DNA from: Corynespora cassiicola
Taxonomy: Eukaryota; Ascomycota; Dothideomycetes; Pleosporales; Corynesporascaceae
NCBI GenBank assembly: GCA_022059125.1
Contig: JAEUWY010000002.1
Span: 2,046,001 to 2,110,000, forward strand
Length of the DNA stretch: 64,000 nucleotides
Direction: 5' to 3'
Of the stretch, positions 36,722 through 46,819 are shown piece after piece (within the stretch, counting starts at the first letter, position 1; each line of letters opens with the position of its first letter). A model generated the notes under the pieces. It saw only the letters and a list, made by a program, of their open reading frames with translations, was not told where the DNA came from and ran no database searches. Both the position numbers and the translations under genes were made by a program.

Positions 36722-37105
36722 GTTGTGGAGACTCCGACGCACTTAGTACAAGGTAAGAATTTAAAGACTAAGCTTTCAGTCAGGAGCTCTCGATAAACGA
36801 AGTGGATGTAAGAATCAATGTGGTTCAATAGACGGTCACAATTATTCTGTAAGGCGACTACTCGCTTAGATATTTTATTGGACGAATGGTGGTGAATGAT
36901 CAAGGGAGGGTCTGAGTCAGGAAAGAAAGATGAATTGATGTGGCTAGTGAAGCCACCACCTGTGGCTAGTGTATGTGGCTCAGGCTATCGATAAGACGAC
37001 TCAAAAGTGGCTCGAGCTCCGTCGTCAGACCATGATGGGGTCATACCGTCTGAACATGATCATCCCGACCTTCAACATTCACAATTGCTCTCCATAAATG
37101 CGTCA
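36722..37105. other. Divergent promoter region, SET-domain and COQ4 genes
   Basis: A 384-bp gap between two start codons on opposite strands. No coding exon recognised. Confidence 0.5.
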
Positions 37106-38025
37106 ATGGCGGCACCGATGAAGCGCCCAATCGCGGGTGTCGTGCTCGCATCATCCAGAGGCATTTCTAAGTCGCTTCTCCTTCCTGCAAGCTACAGATG
37201 CTTTTCGGTCCTCAACCGGCCTCCTCCGAACTACGAAGGCCATATCCCCCTCACGCGGGTGGAGAGACTGGGTCTCGCCTTCGGATCGGGCCTGTGGAGT
37301 TTTATAGATCCCCGGAGAGGAGGCAAGTCTTTTGCATCGTCTCAAGATGCAATCTGCTAAACTTCACAGACCTCATCGCAGCCTTTGGCGAGGCTACCGC
37401 ACAGCCCTTCTTCATCTATAAGCTCCGTGACCGCATGCTACTCAACCCCACCGGCCGCCGCATCCTCCGTGATCGCCCTCGCCTTACATCCACCTCTCTT
37501 GATATCCCGCGCCTGCGCAGCCTCCCCAAGAACACTGTTGGATATGCCTACGCCGAGTGGCTCGATCGCGAAGGCGTGTCCCCCGACACGCGCGCTCAAG
37601 TGCGCTACATTGACGACGAAGAATGCGCGTACGTGATGCAAAGATATCGCGAATGCCACGACTTCTACCATGCCCTGGTGGGCTTGCCGGTGTTCAGGGA
37701 GGGCGAGGTTGCTCTCAAGGCTTTCGAATTCGCCAACACAGGTCTACCAATGACCGGGCTGGCTGTCTTCAGTGCCTTTACCATGAAGAAGGCAGAGTTT
37801 AGGCGGTTCTGCGACGTCTATGGACCATGGGCGTTCCGTAATGGTGCCAGAAGTGATGATGTGATTAATGTCTATTGGGAGGAAGAGCTGGAAACGGATG
37901 TCAATGAGTTGAGGACGAGGCTGGGCATCGAGAAGCCGCCGGATCTAAGAGTCATTCGCAAAGCGGCACGGGATGCCAGGAAGAAGGAGAAGGCCGCAAG
38001 AGAGACCGCGGCAGCAGCTGTATAA
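37106..38025 (+). CDS. Coenzyme Q biosynthesis protein COQ4, with a GC-AG intron
   Basis: Two exons, 37106-37322 and 37370-38025, give 290 residues. The intron has a GC donor (GCAAGT) and ends CTTCACAG, with a GCTAAC branch site. This junction makes [19 protein letters not shown], the family's 'NPRRADLIA' pattern; no GT donor does so. The first 40 residues are a plausible mitochondrial presequence (basic, Ser-rich). The signature [17 protein letters not shown] (near residue 168-184) carries the HDxxH...E metal ligands. COQ4 organises the Q-synthesis complex on the matrix face of the inner membrane, and recent work gives it an oxidative decarboxylation role. The C-terminus is Lys/Ala-rich. Confidence 0.95.
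37323..37369 (+). other. GC-AG intron in COQ4
   Basis: 47-bp intron beginning GCAAGT and ending ACAG, bounded by codons that reconstitute the conserved RR-D-LIA junction. GC-AG introns with this donor are a known minority class in fungi. Confidence 0.8.
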
Positions 38026-39755
38026 CATGTCACACTGAATTGTATTATACTTGCCCTCAAGAGGCAATCTCAATCTGCTAAAATCCTCAGTCAGCTCAAA
38101 ACATTTGATATTTCTTCATGTTCGACCACAACGATTTGGTTAAATCTGCCTCTTATTATGAGTGAACTAATTAAAGTGGTATACCTTTAGAATGCCCACC
38201 CCTATCCCACATGACCTGTTTTCCTATGTCAATCAGCAGTAACAAATGACTATACTTACCGTTCTATCCCACCCCTATCCCACATGACCTATACCCCTAT
38301 GCAAATTAGCAGTACCAAAATGGGTACACGTACCTTTTATACCCTTTCTCCGACAGATTCGTGATACCTACACAGATTAGTTTGGAACGAGAGGTATACC
38401 CACCTACCTAGGTAAGTATCAGTCCTGTACCGTAGAGGGCGTCGGGAAATTGCAGATGTAAAAAGTCCTCAGTGCCTAAACTCGTCAGCATTCCAAGACA
38501 GGATAACTTACCATTCTAACACCTTTCCTTTCCCCAAAACTCCGCTCCAACCTCAAAAACAACCATAAACCTACTCTTGTCAGCACTGTGCATACCTTAC
38601 CTATTCCATTCCTAGATATCTGGCTCGTAATCTTCCTAATCCGTCGTTCTGGTATTCTCCGATTCGAAGTCGTCGATCCTCGATCCTCCGTGGACATTCG
38701 CGTCGTTGTATCCCCCACGGCCTTCCCTCCCCCTGGAAGTCACACTTCACAGGCATGCAAAGCAGAAAACTGGAGATGGGCTTGCATCACACTTCACGCT
38801 TCACGCTCGGCACGTCACGCTCACTCATCGCTGGTGGAGGAAAGCATTCAATGGAGACGGGAATCTTCACGCGGTGGTGTGGTGGGTTGGCACGGGGGAT
38901 GGTCGGGTGGTAATGCTGGGGTCGGAGCTGGGGTTAGTCGGTAGGGGCGAGGGTAGACGGTGAGGGTAGGCTCATGAGCTGGTTGGGGTTTAGCTGGGGG
39001 CTTGATGGGGAAAGGGTGGGAGGGGGTTATATAGGGAGCGTGTTGTGTAGGCACAGTGGTGGAAACGGTGTTATGTAGGCACAATTCAAGTGCCTCACTT
39101 TTTTGTAAGTACATGTAAGTATATAATTCTAAGCAGGCTACAAGTATTTCGTTCACAATGTTGAGGTGAGTTGAATAAGTGCGATCAATTTTTCTCATAC
39201 TGTCCCTCAAGGGAGGAAGCATGCCATAAGTATAGTACACAAGTACAATCCATAATATGGGGAGCTGAGTAGGTCATGCATGCAAGCGGCGTAGACGAAG
39301 GGATTGTGTGATCATTTGACTTGTTTACACTCTATCCTTAGGAAATCGAAAATAATTTACGTATTCTTGTGAGTAGGCGTAGTGGTCGGCCGAGGTCGGG
39401 ATGAAGGTACCCGGATCCGACCCCTGCTGTCCAACTAGTGATGTGACCACTGTCAGGAACTATCGCACCTCCAAACATTGTCAAATAACAGTAGTTTTGC
39501 TGACAGCTAGTGTCCGTGCAGGCAGATCTCGCTTCGATGCGTGCATGTTCGCCGCAGGTCCCTTGCGTTGGAGCCTACCCCGCATAGGGGAAGCTCGGAG
39601 TATCGGGTCGGAGGAGACGTTGTCTCGTGATTTGAGTGTATTAGCTCCAAAAATGGTAATAATGTATTTGCAGCTGCATGGAAGCTTGCTGATGTCGGTA
39701 TTTAGATTGTGCTCTTGCCCTTCTCTTAGGCAGTAACTGATACTTGTCCTGCACA
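38026..39755. other. Gene-free region with a short tandem repeat
   Basis: A 1.7-kb stretch between COQ4 and the first P450. No protein-like open frame. It holds the 73-bp tandem repeat (38195-38340) and scattered AT-rich segments. Confidence 0.5.
38195..38340. repeat. 73-bp imperfect tandem duplication
   Basis: Two units, 38195-38267 and 38268-38340. The first 23 bases are identical; the rest diverges with shared blocks (AGCAGTA, TACC). Directly adjacent, no spacer. It lies about 170 bp after the COQ4 stop. Confidence 0.85.
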
Positions 39756-41582
39756 ATGGCGAACTACACAGAGAATCGGGCGTCCTTTATCCTGAGTGGC
39801 ACTTTTATGCTGGCATGTGACTTTTATCTTCTTACGCATGATTTTCGCTAAACTGTTATATAGGCTGTTGTTTATTACGGGGCCGTTGTTGTATACCGCC
39901 TGTGGTTTCATCCGCTAGCTAAATATCCTGGTCCATTTTGGAACCGCGTATCTCAGGTAAAGGTTCATATGTGATATCAATACTCTATCCTGAATTTTGA
40001 AAGTTTCCTGCAATCTATTCGGTGCTTAGTGGTCGGTTGCCGATGGACACAAAGACGTTGCACGATCGATACGGTATGTGCGGAAATTTTAGGGCCGAAT
40101 TGGCACAGCCGATTGGAAGTATATCTAATTATCCAGGATCTGTTGTTAGATTGAGCCCGAACGAACTCTCATTTAACACTGTTCAAGCTTGGGAGGACAT
40201 TTATGGCCTCCGTCAAGGAAAACGACCTTACTCCAAGGACCCTATACACGTAGGATCAGTTGATCGTATGTAACATTTCAAAGCTGGACTATTAGTATTC
40301 TGACACTTTTCAGCTGTTGCTGGTGTATCGACAATCTCTATGGCTGACAATGACACGCATGCTCGCCAACGCCGCGCCCTTTCTCATGGGTTCTCACAGC
40401 AAGCGCTCTGGGGTCAGGAGGAAATCGTCCAGTCTTTCGTTTCAAAGCTCCTATCAAACATAGCATCTTTTGCTTCTACAAACTCCGCCTTCAACATTGT
40501 GGATTGGTACAACTTCATGACTTTCGATGTCATTGGCGAGCTGTCGTTTGGCGAGTCATTCGGCTGTCTCGAACGAGGTGATTTCCATTTCTGGATCACG
40601 CTGATCTTCCGCGCAGTGCAGGCGGGCGCTATTGAAACGGCGACAAGGCGGTTTGCAACCCCAGGAAGTCCATTACAGCAATACCTGATGCGATGGATTC
40701 CAAACGAGATGCGCACGAAGCGAAAGGACCATTTGGCATATAGCCGGGAAAAAGTACTGAAACGGCTTTCGGACACAAAAAACGAACGGAAGGATTTTAT
40801 TTACTATATCCTCCGGCAATCAAAACGCATTGACCTTTCTCAGGACGAGATCATTGTCAATGGCGCGCTATTCATTGTTGCAGGAAGCGAGACAACGGCC
40901 ATGACATTGTCTGCTATGACTAACTTTCTCATTGCGCATCCATATAAGTTTGAAAGATTGAAAAGGGAGATTAGAAGTACTTTCTTGTCGGAGAACGAGA
41001 TCACAGTCGAGAAGGTGACGGCATTGCAGTATCTAAATGCATGCATTGAAGAGACCTTGAGGATGCTACCGCCCGCTCCGATCGGGTTCCTGAGGTCAGT
41101 ACCGCCAGGTGGGGATACAATTGATGGCCTACTTCTACCCGAAGGAGTAAGTTAAATCAATGGTGGCGATCAACTCGGAACTAAAGTCTTCTAGACAACA
41201 GTTTCTGTGAGCACATGGTGTGCAGCGCATAGTCCAGCAAATTTCAAGAATCCTGACGAGTTTATTCCCGAAAGGTGGTTTGATCCAGCGTATTCGAGCG
41301 ATAATCGACTGGCATCTCGGCCATTTTCACTGGGTCCGCGAGGTTGCATTGGAAAGAAGTGAGTGTTACCGCACTCAGTCTGGAAGTGATGAGCTAATAG
41401 GCAATAGTTTGGCTTACATGGAGATGAGACTTGTTTTTAGTCGCCTATTTTGGTCATTCGATATCAACACCGTCGATGGAGCGCCGGACTGGGCTACAGA
41501 AGGACAAATGAAGAACATGAAGGCATATAGTACGTGGGTGAAACCGGAGTTGAATGTCAGAGTGACTCCAGTTTCACATTAA
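39756..41582 (+). CDS. Cytochrome P450 monooxygenase (CYP65/isotrichodermin-hydroxylase-like)
   Basis: Seven exons: 39756-39812, 39864-39956, 40004-40073, 40137-40265, 40314-41146, 41195-41358 and 41408-41582. They sum to 1,521 nt, 506 residues. Intron 1 needs a GC donor (GCATGT) to join the N-terminal hydrophobic anchor to AVVYYGAVVVYRLWFHPLA. P450 landmarks are complete: proline-rich hinge KYPGPFW, I-helix AGSETT near residue 305, ExxR in IEETLRML near 361, PERW, and the heme loop FSLGPRGCIGKN with Cys near 444. The closest style I recall is the CYP65 group (isotrichodermin C-15 hydroxylase-like). It is anchored in the ER and oxidises an unknown substrate. Intron 3 (40074-40136) is 63 bp and lacks stops, so retention keeps frame. 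Confidence 0.85.
39813..39863 (+). other. Probable GC-AG intron in the first P450
   Basis: 51-bp interval GCATGT...ATATAG. Every GT donor nearby puts exon 2 out of frame or into a stop; the GC donor gives a continuous membrane anchor. The donor is not the best GC consensus, so a mutated GT site cannot be excluded. Confidence 0.6.
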
Positions 41583-41985
41583 CACTTGAACGTTTCAATA
41601 GGAATTGTTGGTTGTAAGGGGCGTAGTTGATTTGCATTGTCGCTTGGCTGTTATAAGGGAGAAAGACTATGGATACCCACAAGGTATTGGGTAAGAAGCG
41701 GGGATTAAAACTAAGATCAGAGGCGTAACCAATCCGAGATATTCGACTCGCGATGCTACTATGTTTTAGTGACGACATGTGCTGTGTGGCCTCTCCGTCA
41801 ATTTCGATTCTGCTCGGACTTGAGTTTGTCCTAGCAGCGGATAGCGTGTTGGGGCGTTAGGTCGTGCACTAGGACAAAGTCAACCCCGCACTTGCGCAGA
41901 ATAACATCCACCTGCTCAACATTGTGCTTCTGCCCCCAAAGCAGGAAAACATCCCAGGCGGAGAAACGAAAATCCACATCCATTC
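41583..41985. other. Gap before the small zinc-cluster gene
   Basis: A 400-bp gap with no coding exon seen; presumably the small regulator's promoter. Confidence 0.4.
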
Positions 41986-42899
41986 ATGTCCCGACGAGAT
42001 GGTAAGAGATTAGTAACATCCTTGAGGCTTACAAGTGTTGACTTTCCTGCTTGTCAAAGGAGCAATCAGAACTTCATCCTATCGCGTGCGAGTCATGTAG
42101 GAGCAAGAAATCCAAGGTACGTGACTTGCAGCAGTACTTTTTTTTTTCCAGGCTGACACCGTGCCAGTGCGACCGTGATCTGTATGCTGATCTCGCCATT
42201 TCGCCTTATATCCCGACTCACCATGCATCAGCCCAACATGCTTCCAATGCAGCACCAGTGGTATCATCTGTCGATATCCCGCAGTGAATAAGAGGTGCGA
42301 AATGAAAACCTCGTTGGAAGTCTATTTTTTGCTAAAAGTATCCAAGAGGTATTCCTTCGGGATATGTATCCTTGATCGAGAAAAGGCTTCTCGAAACCGA
42401 ATTGGTCGTATTCGAGTTGTTATCCACGATACACAACTCTCCTGTGACTATCGAGCCTCACCGCTCGAATGACGAAGAACGACGAGCTATAGCTGATTTC
42501 AGCCGAAGACAGTCAAAAAGCTCTAAGATTGAAGAATGGAAATCTTTACCGCTTGGTTCGGATGATCAGAGGAACCTATGGTGGCAGAGCAGGCGAAGTG
42601 TTATACAAGCTAGAGGGATCATGGATGGAGACCCGACGATGGAACATAACACACTTGCTGGTTCTCCAGGGAGTGTCATCGTTGATACAGCCATGGAAGG
42701 CGATTTGAACATGCATCATGGGACTGCACACCCTTCACCCTTGAGTAGGGAATATCTAGACGCGTCGCAACCATTGCACACACCACCAAGTGCGGCCTCG
42801 CCATCGGCTGTGTTAGAGCATGTAGTGTATGCCCCAGAGGAGAGCAGTCCTGTTGTAGGCAATACGCATACTATAGACCAATGGCGGAAATACTTCTAG
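41986..42899 (+). CDS. Small Zn2Cys6 zinc-cluster protein without regulatory domain
   Basis: Five exons (41986-42012, 42060-42116, 42168-42181, 42232-42294, 42347-42899) sum to 714 nt, 237 residues. The binuclear cluster is complete only after splicing: ACESCRSKKSKC from exon 2 to 3, a 14-nt exon 3 (CDRD and part of Leu), and PTCFQCSTSGIIC from exon 4. A short linker (NKRGIPSGY) leads into a predicted coiled coil (VSLIEKRLLETELVVF), the dimerisation element usual for Gal4-type factors. The rest is Ser/Glu-rich with EEWKSLPLGSDDQRNLWWQSRR. There is no fungal-specific regulatory domain before the stop. It could bind DNA as a short regulator or compete with full-length factors. It is upstream of, and co-oriented with, a regulator lacking a zinc cluster. 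Confidence 0.72.
42168..42181 (+). other. 14-nt micro-exon inside the zinc cluster
   Basis: TGCGACCGTGATCT, flanked by GTGCCAG acceptor and GTATGC donor; it codes the third zinc-ligand Cys and Asp-Arg-Asp plus two bases of a Leu codon. Skipping it would shift frame and break the cluster. Confidence 0.65.
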
Positions 42900-43105
42900 T
42901 ATGATGAATGACACAATCTACGTGTTGACTGAACGCGACTTGGACGGCGAGCAAGCGAGTCATGCGCAACAAGCTTAACCTAATTTAGAAAAACGATGAA
43001 TCTTGCGGGGCCTCGGAACTACTCGAGCCAAGACCGCTCATCTCTCTACCCATCCACTCAACCGGAATCTCATCTCATCAAAGCTCATCTGTAGCTGTGT
43101 CATCC

Positions 43106-45239
43106 ATGCCGGAATCAGGGCAGTCGCCGAGAAGACGTCGCAGGCATGACGAAACTGATCAAACCCCTGATAATGGAGCAACGCGCACAAAGAGGAGGGC
43201 ATTCTTACAGACCATGGGCCAGCAACTGCGTGAGTTTGGTACCGATGGAACAAGCCCAAGAGACCAGAGCAGAAGCACATTCGGGATTGGATCTTCCAGT
43301 AACGATGTGAATGCTTCTGCTGTCCCGCGAGACGTGGCAGCATCGCAGATTGAAACACCAGAAAGCGACGCTGCGCCAGGAGAAGAGGACCAGCTACCCA
43401 CAGGATTGTTGAAAAGCGCGTCAAGATGGCTGTGGCGACCATCGGAGGTAGTTTCATCCTCGGCACCCGACGGTTATAGTTCCACTACATTCCAGGATCT
43501 TTTAGACTGGAGCCAAAGCTACTTCGATCATTGGCATCCGGCTTTTCCGTTTCTTCACGCTCCTTCGTTATTGGAGTATTTCAAGCAGATCGAGCAGCGT
43601 GGTCGCCTTATCGTTGACAGTCCCTCTGCATTCCAACACATCATCCTTCGTTCTGTCATGTCGATATCTCTGGTTGATCGTCGGCAAATAACCTCAACTT
43701 GTCGAAGTGTCCCAGCTACGTTTGTGTTTCACTCCTTTAATGATGCTTTGAATAGTGTCCAACGCGTATTGACAGAAGAAAGTTCTATTATTTCTCTGCA
43801 AGCCGTAGTTAGCGTCCAGCTGTTTCTCATCAGCATGCTTCGATACAATGCTGCGTCCCGTCTGGAGGGGCTTGCGGTAAGGATTGCTTTCCAATTGGGA
43901 CTACACCGGTGTCCAACGAAGATGACTGGGATTTCGGTAAAGGAGATGGAATTACGAAAGCGTTTATTCTGGTCAATATTTTGCATTGATAGATACATCT
44001 GCATTCGCCTTGGGATCCCCCTTGGTATCCAGTCCAAGGACATTGACGTATGTTTTCCACACGAGGAGCGACATGTTACGTCTGAGCAAATTACAACTGG
44101 TGAGTCTATATATCTTTTTCGAGAGTGACGCAGCTGAGATGCCTACAGAGCGTGATGACCGCTTGAATCTTGTCGACAATCTGGCTCGTCACGCAGATAT
44201 TCGCGGCTCCATCATGGAGTCAAGGATTCATTCAACAACCGACCGAAACTTTGACGAGGCCGAAGCTACTTTGAGAATGGATGCAGAGCATACCAGATGG
44301 TGGAATCATGTCGATGAATACTTATCGAGTTGCAGTCAGGCGTCATCTGTGGCTAAACTGCACCAAGTAACGCTCATAGTGCTCAGGTTTGAGTCAGTTA
44401 TAGCTCTCCATCGCTCCACTCTTGCAACGTCGAAGAAAAGTTCGGCTTATGATGCCGCACTGCAAAGGTGTATTTCAGCTTCGCGATCTATTATCAACAC
44501 ACTACACAAGGCTCTCCAAGGATTTGGAGCCTTCGACGGATCTCCTGGACAAAGTGGATATGAGAGCACACCATTGCTCTGGCCATCTTTCACGTGGGCG
44601 GTGTGGATGAGTGCTTTTATTGTCATATTTGCAGCCACTGAGAAGCAGCTTCCTCAGGATGTTGCGTCCAGACTTGGAGACAAGAGCATAGAGATCCTCA
44701 AGCACCTTGCTTTGAGGGGGACTGCTTGGCCAGAGGCTTGTACGGTAGCCATTCAAAACTTGCTTCGGCGATTGAAAGACGGCTCAAGAGGAACCACCAG
44801 AAGTTCAACGGCAGAGCCTATGCAAAGACGTAATCAAATCGCTGCCGATCGATTTCCATCAGGATCATCGCAGCGACCAGTTTCCATGTCCCAGCGCACG
44901 GCAGGTCAACCTGGACTTAACTCTTTCATGAACGGACCTTCGTCCTCGGCAACAAATCCCAATGGACTTCTACCGGCATCCGAGCCCATCGCTCCATTCC
45001 CTTCTCATGCATCGGTGCCAGTTCCTGGTACTTCCACAAACCTCGACGCTTTTATGTTTTCCAATCCCACGACTCATGCTTCCGATTTCCCGAGTCTAGC
45101 CAGTACTCGTTTAGCAGGCGCAGGAACTTTTCTCGGTATCGCTCAACAACTGTCCGATAATCCTATACCAAATGACGAGATTATGAACATATTCAATGGC
45201 GAGGATATAAATTCCTGGATGGGTGAAGACTGGATCTGA
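43106..45239 (+). CDS. Fungal-specific transcription factor domain protein lacking a zinc cluster
   Basis: Two exons, 43106-44099 and 44149-45239 (49-bp intron), give 694 residues. The start is MPESGQSPRRRRRHDETDQ: a basic stretch but no Cys-rich motif. The fungal_trans/middle homology region is clear (LDWSQSYFDHWHPAFPFLHAPSLLEYF near residue 130; then RLEGLAVRIAFQLGLHRCP, RKRLFWSIFCIDRYICIRLG and IPLGIQSKDIDVCFP). The tail is Ser/Pro/Asn-rich and ends NGEDINSWMGEDWI, an acidic/aromatic end like an activation domain. Full Gal4-type factors join such a region to an N-terminal Zn2Cys6 cluster; here the only cluster nearby is on the separate upstream gene, whose stop and coding chain do not read into this one. 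Either it works without its own DNA-binding domain or it has lost one. Confidence 0.82.
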
Positions 45240-45296
45240 AAATGGAATCGTTTGTCTAATCTATAGCATATTTACATGAACTCGTTCACACAGTAA

Positions 45297-46268
45297 TCAT
45301 TTTGAGGCCGGAACAACAGCTTTACCAAGACTGGCGGACTTGAAAGCGGCATGAATCTCTTGCTCAGCACCCTCAGGCAATGGCAACAGAGCGCTTCGGA
45401 CTGTTGCATGTTCCAGGATACCACGAGCAACCAGCCCGTGCTTCAAAGCCACGGTTCCCTCCATGTGGGAACCTCGGTGGTAAACGTTCTTGGTGACTGG
45501 CAGAAGCCTGTCGTGAACAGCTCGTGCCCTCTTGTAATCCCGAGCCTTTCCTGCCTCAATCATTTCCAACAGCGGCTCGGGCGCAATGTTACCGTAGCCA
45601 ACCAGCATACCGTCAACATCGAAGCATGTGTGCAGGAGGTACTCATCGTGGCATGTAAGGACAGTGAGGTCCGGATTGGCAGCTTTAATAACAGGAATCT
45701 CGGTATCCCATCGTCGCATGTTCCTGACACCGTTCTTCATAGCAATGACTCCAGGCTGGGCGGCGATATCCAGCAGAGTCTGGAGAGAATAAGTCGCTTT
45801 GGTATTGTCGGGATATTGGAACAGAATCAGAGGTAGCCCGGACTTTTCGTAAACAACCTTGTAACGATCCTGGGGAGCACCGGGTTGGTAACCGAACCTG
45901 AGCCAGCCATGGCTAGGATACAGAAGACCCGCAGCCGCACCAGCAGCCTTTGCGCGTTGCGCTTCCAACGCGGCGACCTCTGTGCCCTCCTTGGTGATGC
46001 CGGCAATAATGGGAATGCGGTTGTTGACCGACTTGACAAAAGCTTTGATTACTTCGACTTGCTCCTCCTCGGTCAGGAAGGTTCCCTCGCCGGCGTGTCC
46101 GAGGACGACAAGTCCTTTCACACCGTCTATGCTTCCAAGCCATGAGCCCAGTCTTTGGATTGCTGCATAGTCGATCGAGCCATCGAGATTGAATGGAGTT
46201 ACTGGGGCAGGAACCAGACCGGCAAGGTCAATCTGCGGGGCCTTTTGAACTTGAGGCATGGAACCCAT
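45297..46268 (-). CDS. DapA-family (dihydrodipicolinate-synthase-like) class I aldolase/lyase
   Basis: A single exon of 323 residues, convergent with the regulator to its left (57 bp between stops). A TIM-barrel of the N-acetylneuraminate lyase/DHDPS superfamily: GLVPAPVTPFNLDGSIDY at the start, GHAGEGTFLT at residues 57-66, Tyr152 in LFQYPDN and the Schiff-base Lys178 in VIAMKNG. The Thr-Thr pair of true DHDPS (GTTGE) is replaced by His-Ala, so lysine synthesis is unlikely and cleavage or condensation of a 2-keto acid is more probable. Fungal relatives act in sugar-acid and aromatic breakdown. Substrate unknown. Confidence 0.9.
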   Translation of the reverse strand: MGSMPQVQKAPQIDLAGLVPAPVTPFNLDGSIDYAAIQRLGSWLGSIDGVKGLVVLGHAGEGTFLTEEEQVEVIKAFVKSVNNRIPIIAGITKEGTEVAALEAQRAKAAGAAAGLLYPSHGWLRFGYQPGAPQDRYKVVYEKSGLPLILFQYPDNTKATYSLQTLLDIAAQPGVIAMKNGVRNMRRWDTEIPVIKAANPDLTVLTCHDEYLLHTCFDVDGMLVGYGNIAPEPLLEMIEAGKARDYKRARAVHDRLLPVTKNVYHRGSHMEGTVALKHGLVARGILEHATVRSALLPLPEGAEQEIHAAFKSASLGKAVVPASK

Positions 46269-46819
46269 TTTGGTCGATGTTTAAAGATTCAGGAACTTGT
46301 CGAATCGAAGACAACTTGAGAAGGTGTAAAATATTTGAATTGAAGATTGCAAAACTGGTGTTTGATGATATCTAAATCTGCGCCAAAGAATTCATATTAT
46401 ATCCTTTCTCTCCAGCTCATCGGCATCTCAGTCAACCATCTCCCGAACATCTACACCAGAATGTGTGGTAGCGGGGTCGGAGTTGGCCAAGTCCGCTGCT
46501 CATCTTTTGGTGGACTACCCCTGTTCCCCACTTCAGAGTGCGGACTTGAATTTGTCCTAGCGGCTGGACAAGGCCGGTCCGGTTCCGCGGCAATCCCCAC
46601 GTTTTCTCAGCTCCCTTTTCCCCATAGCCGACAGCTCAAGGTGTTTGTGGAGTGACAAGAGTCTGGGGAAAGTCCGGAGAGGTGGAGTTTCTGGGGAACA
46701 ATCTTCCTGGGACAGCCTATAGAAGGCCTGTGCCCGTTCCGAGTCTGGCAGGATGTTCGAAGTCCAAGTCCACGAGCACATCTCCTTTCCTCGACACACG
46801 CTTGTGCATTTGTCTCAAC
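46269..46819. other. Divergent promoter region, DapA-like and MFS genes
   Basis: A 550-bp gap between two divergent genes of the accessory block; a shared promoter would allow co-regulation. No coding exon seen. Confidence 0.45.

Noticed and set aside
38848..39240. 130-codon minus frame downstream of COQ4
   Set aside because: Pro/Thr-rich low-complexity sequence with no start context or homologous look.
41986..45239. The two regulator genes as one fused gene
   Set aside because: The stop at 42,897-42,899 is followed by stops in all frames before 43,106 and no sensible splice joining them was found; kept as two genes with a finding.
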